A stretch of DNA of 64,000 nt from Agapetus fuscipes. Taxonomy: Eukaryota; Arthropoda; Insecta; Trichoptera; Glossosomatidae. The stretch spans positions 6,444,201 through 6,508,200 of the forward strand of contig OX637359.1 of assembly GCA_951799405.1 (NCBI GenBank), written 5' to 3'. Under the pieces are notes generated by a model. The model was not told the DNA's origin. It made no database searches and saw only the letters and a list, made by a program, of their open reading frames with translations. Shown here one piece after another: positions 10,701 through 22,700 of this stretch (position 1 is the first letter of the stretch; each line of letters begins with the position of its first letter). A program made the translations under genes and the position numbers.

Positions 10701-13700
10701 CCTGTCACCAAGAAGGTCATGACAAATGTCCGAGGACAGCTTACAAGTAATAGAGTGGGGGATAGGGAATGCGAACGAATCAAGTTCCATCCACAGGGAA
10801 ACCTGCGAACGTTTCTTGACAACAGATGCGTCAGACTAAGCTTGGGGAGCAACTCTGGACGACTTGATGCTGTCAGGACAGTGGACCGTTCAAACAAAAG
10901 AAGCGGCACTCCAAACGAAAAGAGTTGTTCGCTGTTTTCACAACCCTGCAACGCACAGCGCACGACCTTTCTGGCTCCGAAATTCTGGTACAATCAGACA
11001 ACAAGACAGTAGTCGCCTACATCCGCAAGGAAGGGGGCACCAGATCCAAAACACTCCTAAATCTTACCCGAGATCTGTTGACTCTGGCAGGCCAATGGGA
11101 AATCTCGCTAACAGCGCAGTACCTACCGGGAAGATACAACGGAGACGCGGATCACCTATCAAGAGGAAGATCCCCTCCAGAGTGGCATCTTTTATCAACA
11201 GCAACGAAGGCCATTTTCAATCATTTCGGAGAACCAGATATAGACCTGTTCGCATCCACGACGGCACACATGAGTTCAACTTACGTATCCAGAGACTCCA
11301 CAGACTCATGCGCAATCTTTCAAAACGCGGAAGAGAAAAGACTGCTCCTGTCAGGATGGAGAGCTTCCACACTCAACACATATAAACCTGCTTGGCAAAG
11401 ATGGTGCCGCTGGATACTGGCGGAAAATACCCATCCCAACACATCATCTCCTAATCAATTGGCAAGGTATCTAGCGCAACTGTTCATAAACAAAAAACTG
11501 TCATACAGGACTATACTGGTACACAAGTCAGCCATCGTAACCTTCTGCAACCCAATGATGGAAAAGAATCTCAGCTCAGATTTCCTAGTGAAACATACAT
11601 TAAAAGCCATAGCAATGGTAAGGATCAACCCTCCTAAGTCCCCTGTGTGGAATCCGCAGATAGTGAAAGACTGGCTAGTCAGGAACACTCCTCGTTCAGA
11701 TTCTCTCTATGAAGTTGCGTGTAGAAAAGCAATCTTACTTCTGTTATCCTCAGGAAGAAGAGTACACAATCTGACCTTGCTAAATATCACAGAAGGAAAC
11801 ATTCTAGACGAAGGCACATCAATTGTGTTAATTCCATTTGTTGGATCAAAAACAGATACACTTCTGGAATCCAAGGAACACAACGTCAACCCAGTCTTCT
11901 GGATAAGGAAGCTGATTGAACTATCACGCGAAAGGAGATCAGGACAAAATATTTATAACCTGTTCATCAGCACCCGAGGACAAGTGAAGGCAGCTACAAG
12001 AACAATCATAGGAGGATGGGTAAAGAACACGCTAAAATCAGCAGGAGTAGAGGCCACTCCCGGCAGCACACGTTCAGCGGTCGCTTCACTTAATTGGCTG
12101 GAGAACTACCTAATAGAAAACACTTTCAGAAAATACTATCAGAAAGAGATGTTGAAACATACAGCTCCAGAAGATCCCTCCCTATTTCAACCAGTTAATA
12201 TCAAATAAAGACGTCCCCGGTCACCAGGAGATAATAGACAGATCTCTCATAATATGGACTCCAGACATCTCTCAGAACACATAATGGGGGAGTTTTACCT
12301 ACCATTAAAACTCTTATTATGTTTCTATAGATGTCTGGAGTCCAGGTAACCCCTACCTGGTGTATTATGAGCTTTATGACAAATGGCGACCGGGTTATGG
12401 GGGAACTGGAAATAGGGAAACAGGAAATGGGGAAAAAGCGACCATAGAGTAGAAAAGTGCCTAAAGTGTAAAAAAGTGCAAATCAAAGACCCAGGAATAG
12501 ACTAAAAAACCACATAAAAGGGAAAAAGTGATTGTTTCTCTCATAATATGGACTCCAGACATCTATAGAAACATAATAAGAGTTTTAATGGTAGGTAAAA
12601 CTCCCCCATTATTAACGGCATACTTTCCTCTTTATTATGAAATAAACATGCGATCATTTATCTCAAAAAATGGCATTTTTCTTTGAATATCAAAATAACA
12701 CCTCTTATTGGAAAACCCTATATAAGCTTGACCTTATATGTGTCTGCTTGTGGGCATGAATTTAATATGAATCCTAAATTTAATATATCTTTGCACCTTA
12801 GATTAGATTAGATAATCAAAGGGAATGATAAATTACACATTTTGATAAAGGTAAGGTTGTAATTACTTCAAATGGATGAGTACATTATAATGACTATTAT
12901 TTATAATTTTGTTATTTACTACATGGTCGTAGAAAAAGTATTGTTTGCCACTGCACGTAATTAGCCTTTGTACAAAGACTATCATAACTAGGCAGTGGCA
13001 TAAATAACTATTCTAGAAAGGTGACAGCCGCGTGCGTACTATGCCCGGAGCAGTCCGAACATAGACGCATGTGGTACAAATCTTGTGATCGATAAAATTG
13101 ATGAATTTTAAAGGAAAGTGGCATTATCTTAAGACATTATGGCATGTGTTGTAATTGGGTGCCAAAACACAAAATGGAGAAAGCAAGAACACATAAAATT
13201 TGACACGTAAAAACATGTTTTGTATGACTACACAACTGCAACGTTTGGCAGGACTGAGACAAAAGTGGTAGATAGTATGTATCAATGCAGTAAGTTAGTT
13301 TCTACTCCTCTACACCGCGTGTCGTTGGCATCTTGGACCGGTCCGTAGTCCAGTGGCAACACTTCGGACTCGTAAATGGAAGGTTGTGGATTCGGATCCC
13401 GGCGGAGAACAAAAATATACCATCTTCGCTGAGTTGAAAAATGCATAAACCTTTACCAAAGACCAGTCACTGAAAGGTCCATCCAACCTTACAACAACTG
13501 GGTCTTGCTTGAGAATTGGCGCTTTCTACAGCGACAACCAAGCTCGCAGAGGGCTCTTGAGGTGTTATACACACAAAAACAGCGCTCACCAAATAAATCA
13601 TCTTAATATTATTATTATTATGGTATAACTCAATGAATTTAAGGCTTGTTTTAAGTTGTGCTGTTATTGAAGAGAGATAGAGAGTCGCACAGTTAAAAAT

Positions 13701-16700
13701 AAGAAGTATTGGAGTCATCGTAATAAGAAAAGAGTGTATACTCACTTTAGGATCAGGTCCACAGGAGTGTGGGACGTCATATGAATAGAACGGCATCATG
13801 TGTGTGAACATGTCAGTCTTACCAGAACCATCTGTAAATGTAAACATTTTACGTATGTAATGGCTGTAATTTCAAATTAAATCAATACAGATGGTGATTA
13901 AAAAATTGTTTTTTTTTTGGTATCTAAATTCACACAAAAACAGTGTTTGGCAAATAAATCATCCTTAAAATATTGATTTTATTCGCTGGCCTCTTAAATC
14001 AGCTTTTTTATGAGACTTTCTTGTTTCTTCATTCAGTGCCACTTCTAATGAAGATAGGCAATCATCATGGCTATCTTCACTCTAAATGCTGTGGCTTGAA
14101 ATAAGGAATTGGTGCACTTGCGAAAATACTGTAGCTGGTTTTTCAGCTATGTCCTTCAGCATCCTTGAGTTATTCTCCCCTCAATCTTTCCTCGTATTCT
14201 AAGATGGAGATAACTTTCTTATTTAGAAGACAATAAAGAACAGAACAAATACTTACCGCGTAATACGTACTGAATACAACTTCTTGCCATGTTATCCCCG
14301 AAGGGTTTCGCATGCGGCGAGTGGAACCTATTTATTTTTACAAGTAAGAGGGCCGGCCTTACATCAACCACTTCAGTTGAAGTGGGGGTGTCCTCACTAC
14401 TCATTTCTTGTGAAGGCTGAGTAAACCTTGCAGGTAATTTATTTCGGGGTTTGAAATAAACATCAAAACGAGAAATCATTTCTGACACCCTCGGTGGTAT
14501 TCGAACCCGAGCTCTCTATGAGGTATAAACCAACCTATAGTTAAGGAATAATGAATACAGAAAAAATGACAAAAACTTGTCTTTAATCCAAACGACAACA
14601 AACTTTAAGTGAACCATCGCAAAATTATTTTACATGTTTCGGTGGGATTCGAACCCGAGCTCACGGCATGGAATACAAGCACTCTACCGACTGAGCTATC
14701 GATCAACTGTACTGTAACTGTAACTCTGTCGTCATTCCGCTAGGGGTGGCCGGAGCCTCTGCAGAGCTGCTGCTATTTTTTCCTATCCTGACATACCTCT
14801 TTCAATGCATTCATATCCATCACCTTTTTCATGCATTTTCTTCTTTTACGCTCATTTTGTATACATCATTCTTTCACAATCTCCTCAATCTGTTCACTCC
14901 ATACTTTTCTCGGTCGTCCCTTTCCACTTCCTTTGTATAAATACTGTCAGCCTATCATCATTCATTCTTTCCACATGCCCAAACCATCTCATCACATTCT
15001 TTTATACCTTAACTAAAAGAAACAGTAATTTAGCTCACCCCACATCTGCCGCCACCTGAACTCCAGCTGCTTCATGGATGCCAGCTCCTTCTTCACACTG
15101 TAATGCGTGCGCTGTATCAGCGAGCTGTCCAAGCCGGCCAACTTGAGCAGGTAGGGCTGAGAGGGGGAGTGGCCGAAGGGATCGATGGCCCAGCCGGAGC
15201 GAGGCAGGACGCCCAGGTTCTTCTTGATCCACTGGTGACCGGTGGTCAGCTGCTGGGCGATGGATATCCAGTGGGAGTTGGCCTCGTCGTTCATCACCCA
15301 GCCACCGGTGACAATCTCCAGCTGCCCTGACTGCAGCAGCCTTAAATGTATACAAGTATAATATATTTAGAACAGTCTTTCCCAAAAAATTTTTGCCCCT
15401 TTATGCGTAAATAGATAAGCCCGTTGCCACCTTATCCTGTATCACCATACCAGAAAAATATTTTGCTCAAAAAAATGACGGGGTCGGGTAGGAAGGCGAC
15501 TTGTCAACATGTAAATTTGCCTCAACCTGCAGTGCCCTTGCAGTGAATTCACAAAACGGCACTAAAAATATTGTCAATTTATTATTATTATTTATTAAAC
15601 AAGCCGGGGAGGGGTTAGACACGCAATTTCCAAATACATCAATGTCTGATTTCATCTCAAAAAGACCGTTGACGGGGGTAGGCACAGGTTTCAGGGGACT
15701 ATAACCCCTTAAGTAATTTTCATCCGTCTAAGGGTCCAAATCACCCCCAGATTGGGAACCACTGATTTAAAAGATACACATAACTAAAGAGCGCTGTTTT
15801 GTGTTTGTCACACCTAAAGGGCCCTCTCAAATTCATCATCATCTTCTAAAGGCAGAGCCTTGTTGTATCAGCCATCTGTCTCTGTCTGCTGCCATCCTCT
15901 TGAGATGTGAATAGGAGGAGACGTCCATGAGCCGCTTCAAATCCTTGAAGTATGAAGTTCTTGGGCGACCTCTTGTGCGTTGTCCTAAGATTTTGCCTTC
16001 AAAGATGTTGCTAAGAAAGGTGCTGTGTCTGATTGAGTGCCCTATTAGCTTGGCTTTCCTCTTTAAAATATGATTTATCAGCTCTCTTCTTTCTTCTACG
16101 TCCCGCAACACCTTTTCGTTGGACTTCTTTTCGACCCATAATGTCTTGGACATTTTCCTCCATGTCCACAAATTACTGATAATTTATTTTAGTAAAGATT
16201 TTAATTTTTAGTACTCCTTTCAAGATACCAACAGTTTTTGCATTCCTCAGATTAGGTGGGAAGCGTGGCCAACAAACCGGAAAGCACGGTCCCCAAAATT
16301 AGTGGCTGAAATAAAAATCCATACTCATAAGGCACGACAATATGCCACTACTATGCCCAGCCACCTTAATCTGCTTCTTCCCACTGTCCTGCACCCCTTT
16401 GGGTCCGCTATCACAACCATCTCTTCCACGCTCCAATGATCCATTCAAACAAAAACTTATTGTGACAAGGAAGGAATGTAGAAATGTGAGAAGAAAGGCC
16501 ATTCCCATAGTTTAAACTCACCTCGATTGCGCAATATTGAAAAAATGTATGAAAACTAAATCAATCTCTAGGAGTGCTTTTGAATTTTCCATACTTTTTT
16601 ATTTACCCAATCGAGTGAGATTTACGCAATGTTTTATACTCAGGGTACAGATCAACAGTCACAAGTGAATTACTTCTTGGCTTGTCGCTTCTGCTCCTCG

Positions 16701-19700
16701 CTGATGTCTTCCCACCACATGGCGAAGAAGCTCATCTCAGCCCAGATGAACCTGTAGCGAGGGTTCTCAGTCAGCTTCTGCAGGACATTGTTCAGGATGG
16801 AGCTGGTCTGCGAGGTGTAGTACTCCTCAAATGTCTTCAGCCAACCTGAAAATGATAAAATTAAGATTATAATCAATCATAACCAGTTATTGCCATCGAG
16901 AAGACTTCAATGGGTCAGACATGTAGTACCTACGCCAAATAAGGGCTATCAGGAGGTGTCTACCGCGGGGTGTGGTTAAAACATTGGTGAGTGCTTTTGT
17001 GATGTCCCGAATTGATTATTGTTCCACACTTTATATCGGCCAGTCAAAGAAGCAACTGAACAGATTTCAGTCTGTTTTGAATGCGGCCGCAAGACTGATC
17101 TTCGGGATGTCCAAATTCTCTCACATCACTCCGCTGTTGAAAGAACTACATTGGCTTCGTTTTCCTGAGAGGGTGGTCTACCGTGTGTGTTTGATGGTAT
17201 TTAAAGCCCTAAATGGTTTGGCTCCATCATATCTGGCAGACATGTTTTCCCCCGTTGAGGTGAGTGTGAGGGGGCGGACACTTAGGTTTACACAAGAAAT
17301 GTGAAAGTACCCCGCGATAAAACACATCATACATGATTTACAAAAACACATCATACATCCCCCTATAATATAAAATGCAACGGCCTCCCCATACAAAATA
17401 GTTGTGCGTTAATGGCATTCAAACTGAAGAACTCCTGAACAGATGCACGTCATATTCACAACAAATATTGTTCAGGACTTGGGATGTGCTTCCTCATCAT
17501 TAGTAGATTTTAAATTGTTGTTTTTTAAATAAATAAACATGATCAATCACAACACCTTTTTATGTAAAACCTATGCGAGAAACAAAACTCATTTTGACAT
17601 TCGAATTTCAAATAAATTGCCAGCACTTCAACATAGGCTTCAAAGTTGCCATCGTTGCCATTGCCAAGTCGATTATTTTTCGGTTGAATTCCGTTGAGTA
17701 CCTACCTATATTCTTTATTTATTTCAAAATTATACTTCAACCAGTTATAACATGTATTTTTTAGAAATAATGACGATCGATTAGGTCAACTTTTTATATG
17801 AAACCGTACTTATTGCGGCATTTAATGTTTTTAAAGTATTATTACAATATACAATCTAAGTTGCATAGACGCATTAACATTTATAATTCATATTCAATGC
17901 ACTCCTCTTCGGAGACACGAGTGAGTTTGCGCTTACAAATCCTGCATGTGTATTTACAAATAAAAATTTCAGCCTCTCATGACCATAATAAGCCCTGCAA
18001 CTTTTGCTGACCTTTTCAGAAACAGGGGACACATTTGTTAAGTGAACCCATTTATGCGATATGGGTGATAAGCCTCATACTAACCCTTAAGTCAAGGAAT
18101 TTGAGTTTGAAAAATCCTTAAACAACGGTAATCTTAATTTATAATCTAAAGTTGCAAACAAAGTTATTTGATGATTCAAATTGAATGCACGCCCACAAAC
18201 TGGCAAATGTCATTTCACGCTAACATATAGTTGTGGCGCTTGATTTTTTTTAAATATTAGAATATATAATCTAAGTTGCACAGATACAATAACTTTTATA
18301 ATTCATATTCAATGCATGCCCCCCTGGAGACACGAGTGGGTACGCGCTTATTAATGCTGCATGTGAACTTACAAATTAAAATTAAGGCCTCTAATGAACA
18401 TAAGCCCTGCAACTTTGGCCAACCTTTTCAAAAACAGGGGGAACATTTGTCAAGTGAACCATTTTTTTCGATATGGGTATTCAAGCTCATACTTACCTAT
18501 CCGTCAAGGATTTGAGTTTGAAAAATCCTTAAACAACGGTAATCTTAATTTATAATCTAAAGTTGCAAAAAAAGTTATTTGATGATTCAAATTGAATGCA
18601 CGCCCACAAACTGGCAAATGTCATTTCACGCTAACATATAGTTGTGGCGCTTGATTTTTTTTAATATAAGAATATATAATCTAAGTTGCACAGATACAAT
18701 AACTTTAATAATTCATATTCGAGACACGAGTGGGTTCGCACTTATAAATGCTGCATGTGAACTTACAAATTAAAATAAAGGCCTCTAATGAACATAAGCC
18801 CTGCAACTTTTGCCAACCTTTTCAAAAACAGGGGAAACATTTGTCAAGTGAACCATTTTTTGCGATATGGGTATTCAGGCTCATACTTACCTATAAGTCA
18901 AGGATTTGAGTTTGAAAAATCCTTCAACAACGTTAAATTTAATTTATAATCTAAAGTTGCAAAAAAAGTTATTTAATGATTCAAATTGAATGCACGCCCA
19001 CAAACTGGCAAATGTCATTTCACGCTAGCATATAGTTGTGGCACTTGATTTTTTTTAAATATTAGAAAATATAATCTAAGTTGCACAGATACAATAACTT
19101 TTATAATTCATATTCAATGCATGCCCCCCTGGAGACATAAGTGGGTTCGCGCTTATAAATGCTGCATGTGAACTTACAAATTAAAATAAAGGCCTCTAAT
19201 GAACATAAGCCCTGCAACTTTTGCCAACCTTTTCAAAAACAGGGGAAACATTTGTCAAGTGAACCATTTTTTGCGATATGGGTATTCAGGCTCATACTTA
19301 CCTATAAGTCAAGGATTTGAGTTTGAAAAATCCTTCAACAACGTTAAATTTAATTTATAATCTAAAGTTGCAAAAAAAGTTATTTGATGATTCAAATTGA
19401 ATGCACGCCCACAAACTGGCAAATGTCATTTCACGCTAACATATAGTTGTGGCGCTTGATTTTTTTTAATATAAGAATATATAATCTAAGTTGCACAGAT
19501 ACAATAACTTTAATAATTCATATTCGAGACACGAGTGGGTTCGCACTTATAAATGCTGCATGTGAACTTACAAATTAAAATAAAGGCCTCTAATGAACAT
19601 AAGCCCTGCAACTTTTGCCAACCTTTTCAAAAACAGGGGAAACATTTGTCAAGTGAACCATTTTTTGCGATATGGGTATTCAGGCTCATACTTACCTATA

Positions 19701-22700
19701 AGTCAAGGATTTGAGTTTGAAAAATCCTTCAACAACGTTAAATTTAATTTATAATCTAAAGTTGCAAAAAAAGTTATTTAATGATTCAAATTGAATGCAC
19801 GCCCACAAACTGGCAAATGTCATTTCACGCTAACATATAGTTGTGGCACTTGATTTTTTTAAATATTAGAATATACAATCTAAGTTGCACAGATACAATA
19901 ACTTTTATAATTCATATTCAATGCATGCCCCCCTGGAGACATAAGTGGGTTCGCGCTTATAAATGCTGCATGTTAACTTAAAAATTAAAATTAAGGCCTC
20001 TAATGAACATAAGCCCTGCAACTTTTGCCAACCTTTTCAAAAACAGGGGAAACATTTGTCAAGTGAACCATTTTTTGCGATATGGGTATTCAAGCTCATA
20101 CTTACCTATCCGTCAAGGATTTGAGTTTAAAAAATCCTTCAACAATGTTAAATTTAATTTATAATCTAAAGTTGCAAAAAAAGTTATTTGATGATTCAAA
20201 TTGAATGCACGCCCACAAACTGGCAAATGTCATTTCACGCTAACATTTAATTGTGGCACTTGATGTTTTTAATTTTAGAATATAAATCTAAGTTGCATAC
20301 ATACATTTTATAATTCATATTCAATGCATGCCCCCAAGCAGACATGAGTGACTTTGCGCTTACAAATGCTGCATGTTTAATTACAAATAAAAATTTCAGC
20401 CTCTCTTGACCATAAGCCCTGCAATTTTGCCGACCTTTTCAGGAACAGAGAAACATTCGTTCAGTGAACATTTTTTTAGGTATGGGAGGTCAGCCTCATA
20501 CCTCATGCTTCATACAAGATACTCAGAACATGAAAGAACTAAATAACCCTTTTACCGCAATTTTTTTTTCAAATTACTTCTTAAAGCATTTAATTACTAT
20601 GAAGGAGGTCTGAGGAAAAATTATTGCGAAGCCAGACTTACACTGCCCGAAGGGCCTAGCAGACAACCGTACGCAGTACGGTCAGTCTGCTAGTTATTTT
20701 ATAAATTTGAAAGTATTAAAATGTCTGTTTTATTTCAAACATCTACTTTTTATGTATTAAACCAAAATAATACATTACTTTTTATTTTTCAAAACAAAAA
20801 AAAACTTTTTTATTAATAATTAAAACGTTTGATCTGGGCGTAGGCTGCAACGAGCCGTCACACACTGTCATGTCGCCTAGTTGGCTCCGCTAAGCCCGCT
20901 GTAGATGGAAGGCAAACAACTCTTTCATCTGACTCATCTTATTTCCCGCATAGCTCACTCCGTCGAGCTCGTTGGCTGTGGAAGGCAAATACCATTATTT
21001 TTTAAAACTCTTTCGCAATGGAAGGCCAAAACTATTTCACTCCGCTCCGCTCAGCTATTTCCCGCTCCCGCTCAGCTATTTCCCGCTCGCAGTGGAAAGC
21101 GGGCATTAGCCTGGCATAGGATATTATTTAGGAGATTATTTTCTGAATTGATGTTTTTTTGAATTTCTAAGTTTTCAAAGTTGGTCATAATTTTACCTTT
21201 GTGAGGAATGTGGGAAAGGTAAAATTATGAACAACTTTGAAAACATAGAAATTCCAAAAAATATTAATTCAGAAAATAATCTCCTAAATAATATCCTATT
21301 TCCTAACACTTCACCTCTACTTTCTATGTTTCCTATTAAGCCCGGCCCACATACAACTTCGCCGTCCCCTTCTGTAATTTAAATCCTTGTTTCGTAATTT
21401 TGTATTATATGTTAGTTTCTATTTACACCTGAAGATGGGAGGTACTGCTTCTCCCGAAACTGGTTGTGTTTAACAAAAATAAAACTCTTGTGAATTAAAA
21501 CAAAGTAATTTTTATTTTAATCTATTTAAATGAACTTTCACAAAGTTACTGCTGAAAATCTAGATTATTTTCTTATTTTGCTGGCATTCCTTGTTTTTCT
21601 CCTGTAGTCTTCAAGTCCTTGATAGATGGAAGTAACAAATATACTAACCGGGATCATTATGTGAGTGCGGCACTATGAAGACCTTGAGCTTGTGGTGGGG
21701 GTTCCACTGCTGAGGATCGTACTCAATCCTCCAGCCTTGCTTCCAGGGTCCTCCATCTGGGTTGTCAAACTTCAGCTTCTCGTACACACTCAACATCTGC
21801 AAACAAACAATATCATACAGGTACATGACACACAGAAATAACAAACCCAGGAATATTTTAATATTCCTGGATATAAGGACACCATTATATTTCCCCATAC
21901 ATTCTAATGCATTCTAATTGTCAGTGTGATGGCCAAGGGGTAAAGTGGCCGATCTTTCTAGCGTATTTGGAAAAGAATAACGCTGGTTCGATCCCCGCCT
22001 GGGTCCATTGACCATAATTTTAACCCTGGTTCAACAGGCACTTTACCCACCTCCACCCACCAAGTTCATACAACTCATGCGGAGTCGCTTCACTTGGTGA
22101 TACTTCACTTGCAATGTTTTTTTGGCGGCGGAAGGCCTTCCCGTTGAAGTTATTCAGCTAAAGTTACTCTACTCAAGAAAGGAAAAAGAGGATCCTCAAA
22201 TCAGGGGCTAACGCATGACTCTAAGAAGTCCCACCCTCCCCAGAACGTCGAGGTTACTGAAGCTAATGTGCCTGACGGGAGCCCTTCATTGACGTGTATC
22301 GAACGAGTTGCCATCCGCGCTGAGCGCAGTAAGTTATGGGTGTACATACGTCAATATGTATGGGTGTCGCGAGGACTGACTGAGGGCTAATGGTCACCTC
22401 TGCCCAGTCTTGAGCCCGCGGCTGCGAACTCGTGCCAGGACTGGCAGAAGCGGCGGAATGCAAGGTAGTTGGCTCTACTGGCAACGAAGTCCGCGTAGCC
22501 GACCGGTCCGGAACCGGCCGGCCGGACTGCGTCGATGAGGAGCTCTCGTTGAGAGTGCAGCAGAGGGCAATCCCACAGGACGTGCCGCACGTCCTGGGCA
22601 ATGGGTCCGCACAAACACTCCCCTCCACCCTGAGAGATGACGCCCCGTTCTAAAAGGTAGTGCGCAAATTTCCCGTGACCAGTGAGGAACTGGCTGGTGA

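Larger units (their letters stand above)
7399..12610 (+). mobile_element. DIRS-like tyrosine-recombinase retrotransposon, near complete
   Basis: Inverted terminal repeats of about 194 bp (7415-7608 and 12371-12564) share AGATGTCTGGAGTCCATA and the complement. An internal complementary region at 12244-12344 matches, inverted, the outermost left end followed by the outermost right end, as in DIRS elements. The ORFs are a broken reverse transcriptase/RNase H and an intact-looking RNase H plus tyrosine recombinase frame. No target duplication is visible, as expected for recombinase-mediated insertion. It lies in the 3' end of the mariner transposase. Confidence 0.9.
6583..12718 (+). mobile_element. 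Mariner/IS630-type DNA transposon, about 924 bp, split by a DIRS element
   Basis: Left end GGGTTTTCCAATAAGAGGTG is repeated exactly, inverted, at the right end (29-bp perfect inverted repeats 6583-6611 and 12690-12718). Each end is flanked by TA, the expected target duplication. Removing the DIRS insertion (7399-12610) leaves about 924 bp holding a transposase remnant. It sits in the mannosidase intron between exons 6 and 7 and itself interrupts a gamma repeat. Confidence 0.88.
17318..21106 (-). mobile_element. Element A copy 2, enlarged by a satellite array and truncated at one end
   Basis: The right end finishes CGCAGTGGAAAGCGGGCAT at 21106, matching the left end of copy 1 inverted. 20700-21106 aligns with 161-580 of copy 1, and 17321-17355 (GCGATAAAACACATCATACA) aligns with the middle of copy 1 near 755-802. 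Between these arms sits the 400-bp-monomer array. The other terminus is missing at the junction with the LINE fragment. Confidence 0.7.

Noticed and set aside
8901..10718. CRISPR array or ordinary satellite
   Set aside because: Units are directly abutting with no spacers and lie within one reverse transcriptase reading region; they are tandem duplications of coding sequence.
14636..14708. Functional tRNA gene
   Set aside because: A and B boxes are good, but the acceptor stem does not pair and the flanks match SINE beta. The same holds for the tRNA-like heads at 13337, 34621, 47446 and 49602.
16972..17304. Host gene encoding a 110-residue protein
   Set aside because: The residues are the C-terminal part of a LINE reverse transcriptase. 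The same reasoning removed open frames at 5753, 15839, 30677, 53189 and 62476 from the list of host genes.
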